DNA from: Aurantiacibacter poecillastricola
GTDB lineage: Bacteria > Pseudomonadota > Alphaproteobacteria > Sphingomonadales > Sphingomonadaceae
DNA length: 64,000 nt
Reading direction: 5' to 3'
Assembly: GCF_030730945.1 (NCBI RefSeq)
Contig: NZ_JAVAMS010000002.1
Span: forward strand, 682,001 to 746,000
Under the pieces are notes generated by a model, which worked only from the letters and a program-made list of their open reading frames with translations, made no database searches and had not been told where the DNA came from. Shown here piece after piece: positions 25,620 through 38,035 of this stretch (positions within the stretch are counted from its first letter, which is position 1; each line of letters begins with the position of its first letter). A program made the translations under genes and the position numbers.

Positions 25620-25673
25620 GCCCTTAGGCGAAACCCCTGTCAGACAGGCAGGGGCAGTTCCACGCCTAAGGGC
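25620..25673 (-). promoter_or_regulatory. Nested hairpin in the leuA leader
   Basis: GCCCTTAGGCG and CGCCTAAGGGC are perfect 11-base arms. Nested inside is a second hairpin, CCCCTG/CAGGGG (25634-25654), followed by TTT. The stop codon of the upstream leader ORF lies inside the first arm, so a translating ribosome would disturb the structure. Confidence 0.65.
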
Positions 25674-25713
25674 GTGTAAGTCGAAGCAGGGATAGGCTGT
25701 AGGCCTGCGTCAT
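25666..25713 (-). CDS. Putative leuA leader peptide (15 codons)
   Basis: The ORF encodes MTQAYSLSLLRLTRP and then stops. Four of its 15 codons are Leu (CTA, CTG, CTT, CTT), clustered as LSLLRL just before the leader hairpin, and the stop lies in the hairpin arm. This is the usual design of an amino-acid leader peptide. No clear ribosome site is seen before its ATG, which lowers confidence. Confidence 0.6.
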   Translation of the reverse strand: MTQAYSLSLLRLTRP

Positions 25714-25772
25714 GAGAGCTTGTCTAGGAGGGATTGCCTGCCAGGTCCAGAAGCAATTGCCGGAAACGAATA

Positions 25773-25804
25773 GGGGTGCGCCGGCCTTGTCCGCTGCGCA
25801 CCCC
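25773..25804 (-). terminator. Terminator of the YceI-family gene
   Basis: GGGGTGCGC and GCGCACCCC are perfect 9-base arms around a 14-base loop, followed by TATTCGTTT on the minus strand, 19 bases after the YceI-family stop. Confidence 0.7.
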
Positions 25805-25822
25805 CGATGTTTCGCGAAAGGA

Positions 25823-26470
25823 TCAGTCCTTTTCGAAGGCGGCGGTGATTTCCAGCTCCACCTCGTCGCCCAGGCCGAACTGCGTGCCCCAGTCGAGGCC
25901 CCATTCGGAACGGGTGATGGTGGTGGTGCCGTGGAAGCCGACGGTCTCCTTCTGGTTCATGCCATTGGTGCCCATCCCGGCGAGCTCCGCCTCGATGGTG
26001 ATCGGATTGGTCTCGCCGTTGAAGGTGAGATCGCCCATGATGTGCGCGCTTTGGTCGCCGGTCCGATGGACGGCGGTGGAGACGAAGCGTGCAGGCTCGG
26101 GATCGGGGCCGAAGAAATCGGGCTCCGCGCCATCCTGCCCTGCACGAAGCAGGTGGTCCCTTAGGCCTTCACTGGCAACGGTAACCTGCGATATCGGTAT
26201 CGTCATCTCGACGGAAGAATTTGAGATATCGTCCGTATCAAGTTGCAGCGTACCGGTAATGTCACCGAAAATGCCGAAATAGTCGTTGAAGCCAAGGTGA
26301 TCGAGGCCCCACACGACAAGCGTGTGCGCCGGGTCGGCGGAATAAGTGCCCGACGTGATGGCGGTCGTGTCCATTTCCGCGGCATCGGGAGCACCCTGGG
26401 CATTGAGCCCAGTAATGGCAAGAGTAGTGCAGGCGGCCGCGCCGGCCAGGGCCAGAAACGTCTTACGCAT
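25823..26470 (-). CDS. YceI-family periplasmic protein
   Basis: This 215-residue protein has a signal peptide (MRKTFLALAGAAACTTLAITGLNA) and one YceI lipocalin-like domain: SGTYSADPAHTLVVWGLDHLG at the start, FGDITGTLQLD, and the closing LGDEVELEITAAFEKD. The family binds isoprenoid-like lipids in its barrel; its role here is unknown and may be in envelope stress. ATG 26470 begins the signal peptide. It is a single-gene unit between ilvC and leuA with its own terminator. Confidence 0.88.
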   Translation of the reverse strand: MRKTFLALAGAAACTTLAITGLNAQGAPDAAEMDTTAITSGTYSADPAHTLVVWGLDHLGFNDYFGIFGDITGTLQLDTDDISNSSVEMTIPISQVTVASEGLRDHLLRAGQDGAEPDFFGPDPEPARFVSTAVHRTGDQSAHIMGDLTFNGETNPITIEAELAGMGTNGMNQKETVGFHGTTTITRSEWGLDWGTQFGLGDEVELEITAAFEKD

Positions 26471-26567
26471 GGTTTGTCTCCTGGTTGATCACTTCGTGCG
26501 CGCAAGATGGCGGCGACAATGCACATTGTCCACCGCCATTAGCTTTACTGGACGAAAGGTCAGGTGA

Positions 26568-28172
<1,605 letters not shown>

Positions 28173-28176
<4 letters not shown>

Positions 28177-28343
28177 GGGTGTATCCGCGAGGAAAACTGG
28201 GCGCCCCAGCTGGCGCTCTTGAACAATACCGGGCATTTCGCAGCACGGCGGCTGCGTTTGGCCGGCGAGAGATCGCGCGCATCGCAGCACGAGAAGACCG
28301 CACAATATTCGGGGCTAAGACGAATGGGCTTGTGCTTCGCCAT
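28173..28343 (-). CDS. Small ORF interlocked between ilvB and ilvN
   Basis: This 56-codon frame starts at ATG 28343, overlapping the ilvB stop by one base (TGATG), and ends in a TGA that overlaps the ilvN ATG (ATGA). It fills the 166-base ilvB-ilvN gap exactly. The product is basic, with four Cys (SPEYCAVFSCCDARDLSP and RRAAKCPVLFKS), and no recognised domain. Third codon positions are mostly G or C, as in neighbouring genes. It may be a real peptide, or only a frame that lets ribosomes pass from ilvB to ilvN. Confidence 0.45.
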
Positions 28344-30085
28344 CACACAAGCGCCTTCGCTTCGTCGGCCATGGTGCCGCCATGCTGGTCGCCATAGAGC
28401 AGCATTTCGGTATGCGCCGCGCCCGATGGGATCATCGGGAAGCAGTTTGCGTCCTTCGACACCTGGCAATCGACGATCACCGGCCCGTCATGCTCGAGCA
28501 TGGCGCGGATGCCGTCCTCCAGTTCGTTCTCCCCGGTGATGCGGATGCCTTTCCAGCCATAGCTCTCGGCAAGCTTCACGAAATCGGGCAGGCTGTCGGA
28601 ATAGCTGTTCGAATAGCGGCTTTCATAGGTCAGCTCCTGCCACTGGCGGACCATGCCCATATATTCGTTGTTGAGGATGAACACTTTCACAGGCAGGCGG
28701 AACTGGCTGGCGGTGCCCAGTTCCTGAATGTTCATCTGGATGCTGGCCTCGCCGGCAATGTCGATGACAAGATCATCGGGATTGCCCAGTTGCGCGCCGA
28801 TGGCGGCGGGCAGGCCATAGCCCATCGTGCCAAGGCCGCCGCTGGTGAGCCACTTGTTCGGGCCCATGAAACCGAAATACTGCGCCGCCCACATCTGGTG
28901 CTGGCCCACCTCGGTGGTGATGATGGGATCGCGGTGCTTCGTCATGGCGAACAGCGTCTCGACCGCCTTTTGCGGCATGAGTGCTTCGCCCTTTTCCGGG
29001 TAAGCGAGGCTGTCGCGCGCCTTCCAGCCGGCGATGCGTGCCTTCCATTCGCCGAGATCAGCGGAGCGGCGCTCGCCCCAGCACTCGATCATCTGTTCGA
29101 GCACGGTACCGCAATCGCCCACGATGCCGAGATCGACCTGCACCACCTTGTTGATGCTGGCGCGGTCGATATCGATGTGGATCTTCTTCGAGGCGGGCGC
29201 GAACGCGTCGAGCCGCCCGGTCACCCGGTCGTCGAACCGCGCGCCCACGCACACCATCACGTCGCACTGGTTCATCGCCATGTTGGCTTCGAGCGTGCCA
29301 TGCATGCCCAGCATGCCGAGCCAGTCGGGATGGTCGGCGGGAAAGGCGCCTAGGCCCATCAGCGTGGAGGTGAGCGGCGCACCCGTCAACTGCTGCAGGC
29401 GGCGCAGCGCCTCTGAGGCTGCAAAGCCGGAATTGATGACGCCGCCACCGGTATAGAGGATCGGTCGCTCTGCCCGCGCGATCATCTCGACCGCCTCGGC
29501 AATTTCCTCGGGCGCGGCTACGGTACGTGGCTGGTAGCGCTTCTTCCGCTCTGCCGCGCCTGCGGGCATGGTGGCGGTAGCGATCTGAACGTTCTTGGGG
29601 ATGTCGACCACGACAGGGCCCGGCCGTCCGGTGGAGGCAATCTCGAACGCCTCCTCTATCGTTGCGGCGAGGTCTTCCGGGTCCTTCACCAGATAGTTGT
29701 GCTTGGAGCAGTGGCGCGTCAGGCCGACCGTGTCGGCTTCCTGGAAGGCGTCGGTGCCGATCAGGTTCGTCGGAACCTGCCCGGTGATCACCACCAGCGG
29801 GATCGAATCGAGAAACGCATCGGCAATGCCCGTGATGGCGTTGGTCGCGCCCGGACCGGAGGTGACGAGCACCACGCCGGGCTTGCCGGTGGAGCGGGCA
29901 TATCCCTCCGCCGCATGAGCCGCGCCGGCCTCGTGGCGGACGAGGATGTGGCGGATACGGCTATCCGAAAACAGTTCGTCGTAAATCGGCAGCACCGCGC
30001 CGCCGGGATAGCCGAACACGAATTCGACACCCTGCCGCACGAGGCTCTCGACCAGTATCGCAGCACCGCTGCGTTCATCGGACAC
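28343..30085 (-). CDS. ilvB: Acetolactate synthase large subunit
   Basis: IlvB is the thiamine-diphosphate enzyme that makes acetolactate or acetohydroxybutyrate from pyruvate. The 580-residue protein has the N-terminal PYR domain with catalytic Glu ([15 protein letters not shown]), the central FAD-binding domain, and the C-terminal PP domain with the ThDP motif (AGEASIQMN to FILNNEY). The start is GTG 30085, preceded by CAGGAG. Upstream are a promoter, a tiny ORF and a terminator-like hairpin, which suggests control by attenuation. Confidence 0.95.
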   Translation of the reverse strand: MSDERSGAAILVESLVRQGVEFVFGYPGGAVLPIYDELFSDSRIRHILVRHEAGAAHAAEGYARSTGKPGVVLVTSGPGATNAITGIADAFLDSIPLVVITGQVPTNLIGTDAFQEADTVGLTRHCSKHNYLVKDPEDLAATIEEAFEIASTGRPGPVVVDIPKNVQIATATMPAGAAERKKRYQPRTVAAPEEIAEAVEMIARAERPILYTGGGVINSGFAASEALRRLQQLTGAPLTSTLMGLGAFPADHPDWLGMLGMHGTLEANMAMNQCDVMVCVGARFDDRVTGRLDAFAPASKKIHIDIDRASINKVVQVDLGIVGDCGTVLEQMIECWGERRSADLGEWKARIAGWKARDSLAYPEKGEALMPQKAVETLFAMTKHRDPIITTEVGQHQMWAAQYFGFMGPNKWLTSGGLGTMGYGLPAAIGAQLGNPDDLVIDIAGEASIQMNIQELGTASQFRLPVKVFILNNEYMGMVRQWQELTYESRYSNSYSDSLPDFVKLAESYGWKGIRITGENELEDGIRAMLEHDGPVIVDCQVSKDANCFPMIPSGAAHTEMLLYGDQHGGTMADEAKALV

Positions 30086-30104
30086 GTTACTCTCCTGTGT
30101 TCCC

Positions 30105-30140
30105 GGAAAAGATTAACCCGGCGCAATCGCTTGCGCCGGG
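30105..30140 (-). terminator. Terminator-like hairpin in the ilvB leader
   Basis: CCCGGCGCAA-GCGA-TTGCGCCGGG is a perfect 10-bp hairpin followed on the minus strand by TTAATCTTTT. It lies between the ilvB promoter and the ilvB start, so it may act as an attenuator; it could also end miaA transcripts. Confidence 0.7.
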
Positions 30141-30145
30141 CTCAT
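30113..30145 (-). CDS. Possible 10-codon leader ORF before ilvB
   Basis: The frame encodes MSPAQAIAPG and overlaps the whole hairpin. AGGAG lies just before the ATG. It contains only one Ile and no Leu or Val, so a classic branched-chain leader peptide is doubtful. It could still couple translation to the hairpin. Confidence 0.3.
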   Translation of the reverse strand: MSPAQAIAPG

Positions 30146-30167
30146 CCTCTCCTACTCACCGCATGTC

Positions 30168-30196
30168 GGGATATGAGGAACAATCTGTCTTGTCAA
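30168..30196 (-). promoter_or_regulatory. Promoter of ilvB
   Basis: TTGACA (30191-30196) is a perfect -35. TATCCC (30168-30173) lies 17 bp downstream. The promoter sits between the miaA stop and the leader hairpin. Confidence 0.65.
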
Positions 30197-30199
30197 CAC

Positions 30200-31162
30200 C
30201 TAATCAGAGAATAATATTTCAAAATCTGTCGGCAAAGAGATATTTTCTGGTATTTTGAGAGGCCAGTGATCCGGGGGTTGGTGACGTAGCCAAGTATATT
30301 GTCGTTTCGCATATTGCCGCGTCACCTGCTGTCCGTGCGCGATTGCCTCCTCACGTGACGTCGCACCGCGCAGGTAATCGGCGATCTGAGGCACGCCGAT
30401 AGCGCGCATTACAGGAAGGTCTGCCGACAGCTCGCGCGCCAGGAGCTTTTCGACCTCGTGCACCGCTCCATGTTGCATCATCCAGGCGAAACGCTGGTTG
30501 CAGCGTTCGTAAAGCCATTCGCGCTCGGGAAGGATGATAAGCGGGGCCAGTTGCACGCTGTCGCCGATGCCACCGGCCTTTTCGTCGCGCTGCCAAGCCA
30601 GCAGGGAGCGCCCTGTGGAACGGACCACTTCCAGCGCCCGCGCCAGCCGCTGCCGGTCTGCCGGGCGCAGGCTTCGGGCGTATTCCGGGTCCTCCCGCTG
30701 CACCGCATCGTAAAGGTCCGCCGTCTCCATTGCACGCACGGCTTCGCGCACATGCTCGTGAATGGGCGGCACAGGAGCGATACCGTCGAGCAGGGTGCGG
30801 ATATAGAGGCCGGTGCCGCCTACCAGGATCGGCACCATCTCTGCGAGGTGGGCATTCTCGATCTCGCGCTTGGCGGCGTCGGCCCACTCAGCGGCTGAGC
30901 ACGCCTCCGCGCCGTCCCACACGCCGAACAGTCGGTGCGGCACGCCGCGCATTTCGTCTTCGGTCGGGCGGGCGCTCAGGATCCTGAGATCGGCATAGAC
31001 CTGCGCGCTGTCAGCGTTGATGACGACCGCTTGCTTGCCTGCCTTCTCCAGCGCCAGTGCGAGTTCGACGGCGCAATCGCTCTTGCCGCTGGCGGTCGGC
31101 CCTGCAATGAGCGCCAGCCGACCCTTTGGCGGTTTCGCATTTGGAGAAGCAGACTTGCTCAT
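30200..31162 (-). CDS. miaA: tRNA dimethylallyltransferase MiaA
   Basis: MiaA adds an isopentenyl group to A37 of tRNAs that read UNN codons. The 320-residue protein has the P-loop (AGPTASGKSD), the tRNA-recognition region with INADSAQVYADL, LVGGTGLYIRTLL and a C-terminal RQYAKRQYTWLR helix. ATG 31162 is chosen since the P-loop lies 18 residues in; the much longer upstream frame lies antisense inside serB. The 5' end overlaps the divergent serB start by 8 bases. Confidence 0.93.
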   Translation of the reverse strand: MSKSASPNAKPPKGRLALIAGPTASGKSDCAVELALALEKAGKQAVVINADSAQVYADLRILSARPTEDEMRGVPHRLFGVWDGAEACSAAEWADAAKREIENAHLAEMVPILVGGTGLYIRTLLDGIAPVPPIHEHVREAVRAMETADLYDAVQREDPEYARSLRPADRQRLARALEVVRSTGRSLLAWQRDEKAGGIGDSVQLAPLIILPEREWLYERCNQRFAWMMQHGAVHEVEKLLARELSADLPVMRAIGVPQIADYLRGATSREEAIAHGQQVTRQYAKRQYTWLRHQPPDHWPLKIPENISLPTDFEILFSD

Positions 31163-32039
31163 AGCCCGGCTGATAGCAGACCCCGTCACACTGGAAAGCC
31201 GCCTCGAGGCGCTTACCGCGCGGCTCGTCGATAGCAGCGTGCCGGTGGCCCATGCAGCGATGCTCGATTTCTGTGGCGAGGTTCTGCAACTCGAGACACC
31301 GGGCGACGACTTGGAAGTCTTGCGTAGCGCGATCGATGAATGCTTTGCTCCTTCCGATGCGATCATCGCGCGCGATGCGATCCGTGTGCCCGACCTGTTC
31401 GTATCGGACATGGACTCCACGATGATCGGTCAGGAATGCATCGATGAACTGGCGGACTATGCGAACCTGAAGAGCGAGGTCGCGGCCATCACCGAACGCG
31501 CCATGCAGGGCGAACTCGATTTCGAAGGCGCATTGCGCGAACGGGTCGCGTTGCTCGAAGGGCTGGAGGAAGATGCCATCCGCCGCTGTCTGGATGAACG
31601 CATTCGCCCGAACGAAGGTGCTCGTACGCTGGTGGAGACGCTAAAGGCCAAAGGCTGCCGCACCGTGCTGGTGACTGGCGGCTTCCATCATTTCGCCGAC
31701 GTGGTGGCGGAACAGATCGGTTTCGAGCGAGTGGCCGGCAACCGGCTCGCAGTATCGGAAGGCAAGCTGACCGGCGGTCTCGTTGGCGGAATTACGGACA
31801 GTTCCACCAAGCAGTCCGTACTTCAGGAGGAACTGGGCAAGCTCGGCGAAAGGGCTGTCTCCATGGCTGCGGGCGACGGGGCGAATGACATTCCCATGAT
31901 CGAGGCCGCGCACTACGGCATCGCCTACCGCGCGAAACCGAAGGCGCGCGCAGCGGCCAATGGCTGGGTGGAGCGGGGCGACCTTACTGCGCTGCTCAAG
32001 TTGCTCGAGATCCGCGAAGAGGAATGGGTGGCTGGCTAG
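31155..32039 (+). CDS. serB: Phosphoserine phosphatase SerB
   Basis: SerB removes phosphate from phosphoserine in the last step of serine synthesis. The 294-residue protein has an N-terminal ACT-like part and a HAD phosphatase domain with the nucleophile motif DMDSTMI, the LVTGGFHHF motif with its Thr, Lys in STKQSVLQEE, and GDGANDIPMI. The start chosen is TTG 31155, which has GGAG at 31143-31146 and begins LLIARLIAD, the family N-terminus; the longer frame lies antisense inside miaA. The start regions of serB and miaA overlap head to head. Confidence 0.9.
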   Translation: MLIARLIADPVTLESRLEALTARLVDSSVPVAHAAMLDFCGEVLQLETPGDDLEVLRSAIDECFAPSDAIIARDAIRVPDLFVSDMDSTMIGQECIDELADYANLKSEVAAITERAMQGELDFEGALRERVALLEGLEEDAIRRCLDERIRPNEGARTLVETLKAKGCRTVLVTGGFHHFADVVAEQIGFERVAGNRLAVSEGKLTGGLVGGITDSSTKQSVLQEELGKLGERAVSMAAGDGANDIPMIEAAHYGIAYRAKPKARAAANGWVERGDLTALLKLLEIREEEWVAG

Positions 32040-32049
32040 CGAGCCGCGT

Positions 32050-32733
32050 CTAGAACCAGCTCGAGATTTGCTCCAGCGGCTTCTTCGCCAGCGCATGCTC
32101 GGGAACGGTCGCGCCAGGGGCGGGGTGCCCTACGACGACGATCATCAGCGGCTTCTCGTTCGCTGGCCGCCTGCATATCTCGCGTAGGAACGCCATAGGG
32201 GAGGGGGTGTGCGTCAACGTGGCAAGCCCCGCCTCGTGCAGGGTCGCAATCAGCATTCCACAGGCGATGCCGACGCTCTCCGTCACATAGTAGTTCTGCG
32301 TCTGTCCGTCTTCCGCGATACCGCCGGTGCGCTGGGCAAAGCAGGCGATCAGCCAAGGCGCGGTTTCGAGGAAAGGCTTCGCCGCGTTTGTGCCGATGGG
32401 GGCGAGGGCGTTCAGCCATTCCCCGCTCGCCTTGGGCCTTTCGCCATCTTCGCCGTAGAAGCGACGTTCTTCAGCCTCCGCCGCCTCGCGAATAGCGCGC
32501 TTGGTTTCGCCCGAAGCTATCGCGGCGAAATGCCAGGGCTGGTGGTTCGCGCCGCTCGGTGCCGTTCCGGCAGCGCGGATGGCGTATTCGATCACCTCCC
32601 GGGGAACGGGTGTGTCGGCAAAGGCGCGGCAGGAGTGGCGCGTCTTCAGGCGCTCGAATGCAGCGCGGGCGCGGACGATGCGCTCTCGGTCCGAGAATGC
32701 GGGGAGCGGCGGAAAGGGCTGCTGCTGGCTCAC
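32050..32733 (-). CDS. Nitroreductase family flavoprotein
   Basis: This 227-residue protein belongs to the nitroreductase superfamily of FMN-dependent oxidoreductases. The N-terminal RHSCRAFADTPVP motif binds FMN phosphate, and GTAPSGANHQPWHFAAI is the second FMN motif. Spacing and sequence look closest to the bacterial relatives of iodotyrosine deiodinase and BluB, but the substrate is unknown. GTG 32733 is chosen because it overlaps the upstream gene's stop as GTGA. It probably shares a transcript with purL and the DUF3052 gene. Confidence 0.85.
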   Translation of the reverse strand: MSQQQPFPPLPAFSDRERIVRARAAFERLKTRHSCRAFADTPVPREVIEYAIRAAGTAPSGANHQPWHFAAIASGETKRAIREAAEAEERRFYGEDGERPKASGEWLNALAPIGTNAAKPFLETAPWLIACFAQRTGGIAEDGQTQNYYVTESVGIACGMLIATLHEAGLATLTHTPSPMAFLREICRRPANEKPLMIVVVGHPAPGATVPEHALAKKPLEQISSWF

Positions 32734-33137
32734 CGCAGGTTCTTGCGGATGACGAGTTTCAGGCCGGACCACGTCTCGTCCACCGCGCATTTCTTCGTGT
32801 CGACGAAGCCCAGCGCAAGACCTGCTTCGCGCACATCGTGCTCGTCGATTTCGGTTTCGACTCCCGAGCCCTTCTTTGGCCAGCTAACCCAGACCTGCCC
32901 ATCCTTGGCGAGGCTTTCGCGCAGTTCCATCAACTTGGTCTCCAGCGCGAGATGCTCGGTCACGAATATGTGCGCGGCATCGACCTCGTCGGCCGGGCCA
33001 TTAGTGCCGGTAAGCTCAAGCGCATATTCGCCGATCTCGTCCTGAACACTTTCCGGCATTCCATCGAACCACACGCGCTGCCCATCCCTCAGGTTTAGCT
33101 TCTTCGCAAGCGGCGTCCCGGAATAGCCGGAGGGCAA
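32730..33137 (-). CDS. DUF3052-family protein
   Basis: This 135-residue protein matches the DUF3052 family: GYSGTPLAKKLNLRDGQRVW at the N-terminus, VDAAHIFVTE in the middle and GQVWVSWPKKGSG near residue 85. Function is unknown. The start is TTG 33137, directly after the purL stop, with GGAGG five bases upstream inside purL. It is translationally linked to both neighbours: adjoining purL and a GTGA overlap with the nitroreductase gene. Confidence 0.85.
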   Translation of the reverse strand: MPSGYSGTPLAKKLNLRDGQRVWFDGMPESVQDEIGEYALELTGTNGPADEVDAAHIFVTEHLALETKLMELRESLAKDGQVWVSWPKKGSGVETEIDEHDVREAGLALGFVDTKKCAVDETWSGLKLVIRKNLR

Positions 33138-35372
<2,235 letters not shown>

Positions 35373-35518
35373 AGGGCGCGCCTTAGCCCCGCTCTTTGCG
35401 CTTCGCTAGTCCCGCAAGACGCCCATCAGGGCAGTTATGGCGATAATCCACGGCGGAAGGCCGGCGCCGCTCTTCTGTCAGCTTGACCCTGCGCCTTGCC
35501 ACCGCCAATGGTCAATCC

Positions 35519-35767
35519 ATGGCAGAGGACGGACCCGACATTTCCGCGATGAGCTTTGAAGAGGCGCTCAAGAGTCTCGAGGATACGGTGCGCAGGCTGG
35601 AAGGCGGCGACGTGCCGCTCGATGAAAGCATCGCGCTTTATGAACGCGGCGAAGCGCTGCGCCGCCATTGCCAGGCGCGTCTGGACGCTGCTCAGGAGAG
35701 GATCGAGAAGATCGTTGCCGGGCCGGACGGCAAGCCCTCGGGCACCGCGCCCTTCGATGCGGGCTAG
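35519..35767 (+). CDS. xseB: Exodeoxyribonuclease VII small subunit
   Basis: XseB is the small subunit of exonuclease VII, which trims single-stranded DNA. The 82-residue protein has the family core MSFEEALKSLEDTVRRLEGG and LDESIALYERGEALRRHC, two helices that wrap XseA. ATG 35519 is chosen; an earlier in-frame start would add 12 residues not found in the family. It is the first gene of xseB-ispA-coaD; xseA is not in the window. Confidence 0.93.
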   Translation: MAEDGPDISAMSFEEALKSLEDTVRRLEGGDVPLDESIALYERGEALRRHCQARLDAAQERIEKIVAGPDGKPSGTAPFDAG

Positions 35768-35770
35768 GCG

Positions 35771-36676
35771 ATGGGGCTTGTGATGGCAGACGACGTGCTC
35801 GGCCGGGGCCTTCAGCGTATCCAGCGTGAGGTTGATGCCTGCTTCGACCAGTTGCTGCCCATTCCCGCTGACGCCCGCGCCCCGCTGATAGAGGCGATGC
35901 GCTACGCCGCCATCGACGGGGGCAAACGCGTGCGGCCGATGCTGCTCGTTACCGTGGCGGAAATGTACGGGGCGAGCCGTGATGCCGCTGTACGGGCTGG
36001 CTGCGCCATCGAAGCGATCCATGTCTACTCGCTCATTCATGATGACCTGCCCTGCATGGACGACGACGACATGCGGCGTGGCAAGCCGACGCTGCACCGC
36101 CACTATGACGAGGCGACCGCCGTGCTGGCAGGCGATTCGCTACATGCGCTGGCGTTCGAGATCCTGGGCGGCGACCTCGTCAGCGCCGATCCCTTCATCC
36201 GCATCGAACTGGTGCGCGCACTTGCCACGGCCAGCGGTCACGACGGTATGGCAGGCGGGCAGATGATGGATCTTGCCGCCGAGAAGCAGAAGTTCGACCT
36301 GCCCGGCGTCACCCGGCTGCAGCAGTTGAAAACCGGCGCTCTGCTTGGCGCGGCGGTGGAAATGGGCGCGATCCTCGCCAAGGTGCCCGAGGAAAGCCGC
36401 GGACACCTACGGAACTACGCCCGCGACATCGGCGTAGCCTTCCAGATCGCCGACGATCTGCTGGACGAGGAAGGCGACGAGGAGCTGGCGGGCAAGGCGC
36501 TGCGCAAGGATGCCGATGCCGGGAAGGCAACTTTCGTCTCGCTGATGGGTGTCGATGGCGCACGAGCGCAGGCTCATGCACTTTCGGAGCAGGCCATCGG
36601 GCACTTGTCGGGCCATGGGGAGGAAGCAGACCTGCTGCGGGCATTGGCGCACTTCATCGTGGAAAGGGATCGGTGA
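35771..36676 (+). CDS. ispA: Farnesyl diphosphate synthase / short-chain polyprenyl synthetase
   Basis: This prenyltransferase extends isopentenyl diphosphate to farnesyl diphosphate. Motifs are GGKRVRPML, the first Asp-rich motif DDLPCMDDDD with the four-residue spacing typical of bacterial farnesyl synthases, GGQMMDLAAE, KTGALLGAAVEMGA and the second Asp-rich motif IADDLLDEEGD. Length is 301 residues from ATG 35771; ATG 35783 would also work. It starts 3 bases after xseB, and its stop overlaps the coaD start. Confidence 0.93.
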   Translation: MGLVMADDVLGRGLQRIQREVDACFDQLLPIPADARAPLIEAMRYAAIDGGKRVRPMLLVTVAEMYGASRDAAVRAGCAIEAIHVYSLIHDDLPCMDDDDMRRGKPTLHRHYDEATAVLAGDSLHALAFEILGGDLVSADPFIRIELVRALATASGHDGMAGGQMMDLAAEKQKFDLPGVTRLQQLKTGALLGAAVEMGAILAKVPEESRGHLRNYARDIGVAFQIADDLLDEEGDEELAGKALRKDADAGKATFVSLMGVDGARAQAHALSEQAIGHLSGHGEEADLLRALAHFIVERDR

Positions 36677-37188
36677 TGGCAGAACGCATCGGCCTTTATC
36701 CGGGCACTTTCGATCCCTGCACGCTGGGCCATGCCGACATCATCCGGCGCGGGGCGAAGCTGGTGGACCGGCTGGTGATCGGCGTCACCACCAATCCCAG
36801 CAAGAACCCCATGTTCACCCCGGACGAGCGAATGGCGATGATGAAATCGGAGGTGAAGCGCCTCGGCCTTGCCAATGTCGAGATCCGGGGGTTCGACGCA
36901 TTGCTGATGAAATTCGCCGAGCATGTGGGCGCCAGCGTGATCGTTCGCGGGCTGCGCGCGGTGGCGGACTTCGAGTACGAATACCAGATGGCCGGCATGA
37001 ACCAGCAGATCGACGATTCGATCGAAACGGTGTTTCTCATGGCCGATATCTCGCTCCAGCCCATCGCCTCCAAGCTGGTGAAGGAAATCGCACTCTATGG
37101 CGGCGATATCAGCCCCTTTGTCAGCCCCGCAGTTAAAGACCTCGTCGTCAAGCGCGTCGGCGAAGTCGGCAGGCGCGGAGAATTGTAG
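36676..37188 (+). CDS. coaD: Phosphopantetheine adenylyltransferase
   Basis: CoaD adds AMP to 4'-phosphopantetheine in coenzyme A synthesis. The 170-residue protein starts with IGLYPGTFDPCTLGHADII, which holds the (T/H)xGH nucleotidyltransferase motif, and has the RGLRAVADFEYEYQMAGMN segment and a C-terminal LVKEIALYGGDIS helix. ATG 36676 overlaps the ispA stop as TGATG. Confidence 0.96.
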   Translation: MAERIGLYPGTFDPCTLGHADIIRRGAKLVDRLVIGVTTNPSKNPMFTPDERMAMMKSEVKRLGLANVEIRGFDALLMKFAEHVGASVIVRGLRAVADFEYEYQMAGMNQQIDDSIETVFLMADISLQPIASKLVKEIALYGGDISPFVSPAVKDLVVKRVGEVGRRGEL

Positions 37189-37267
37189 ACCCCGCATATG
37201 TTCATTGAACTGTCAGGCCCCAGCCGATAGGGCCGCAAGCCATTCATTTTAAGAACCGGACCCTACC

Positions 37268-37972
37268 ATGATCCGCCACGTCGCGCTGTCGGCAATTGCT
37301 GCCGTATTCACCTTCACTGCCACGCCTGCCAGCGCGCAGGATACCCTGACGCCGGCCGTCGAGTCCGTGGAAGCTACCAACGCGCAGAACCGCCAACTTC
37401 CGCTGACGGTAAATTTCGACATGCAGGAAGACCGCGAGAACATTCTCCTGCTCGACCTGTCGACGGGAGAACGGGTGGCAATCCGCCTCGTACCGGAATG
37501 GGCACCCAACCATGTGGAGCGTATCAAGACGCTGACGCGCGAGGGGTTCTACGATGGTGTTCCCTTTCACCGCGTGATCGACGGCTTCATGGCCCAGACC
37601 GGCGATCCTACCGGCACCGGGCAGGGCGGCTCCACGCTTCCCGATCTCGAGGAGGAGTTCAACTTCCTCCCGCATGTGCGTGGCACGGTCTCAATGGCGC
37701 GCGCGCAGGAGGAGGACAGTGCCAACAGCCAGTTCTTCATCGTCTTCTATCCGCGCTTTGCACTGGACCGTAATTATACCAATTTCGGACGCGTGATCTC
37801 CAACATGGCCGCCGTCGATGCCATCCAGCGCGGCGAGCCGCCCAGCAATCCCACGCGCATCCTGCAGGCCAGCATCGCGGCGGATAATGTGGCGCAGGTC
37901 ATGCCTGGCCAGCTTGCGACGCAGCGGGAGCGGATCACTGCCGACATGCTGAACGCAGCGGACGGCGAGTAG
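37268..37972 (+). CDS. Periplasmic peptidyl-prolyl cis-trans isomerase (cyclophilin)
   Basis: This exported cyclophilin helps proline isomerisation during periplasmic protein folding. It has a signal peptide ending at ATPASAQ, a 45-residue linker, then the cyclophilin domain: FYDGVPFHRVIDGFMAQTGD with the catalytic Arg, GTVSMARAQ, SANSQFFI and NYTNFGRVI. Length is 234 residues. The ATG at 37268 begins the signal peptide. Confidence 0.9.
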   Translation: MIRHVALSAIAAVFTFTATPASAQDTLTPAVESVEATNAQNRQLPLTVNFDMQEDRENILLLDLSTGERVAIRLVPEWAPNHVERIKTLTREGFYDGVPFHRVIDGFMAQTGDPTGTGQGGSTLPDLEEEFNFLPHVRGTVSMARAQEEDSANSQFFIVFYPRFALDRNYTNFGRVISNMAAVDAIQRGEPPSNPTRILQASIAADNVAQVMPGQLATQRERITADMLNAADGE

Positions 37973-38035
37973 GGCTCTCCCGGGCGCGGCTTTGCGCGTC
38001 CTTCGCGGACCCTGCGGATATCCGGCTGCCAGATA

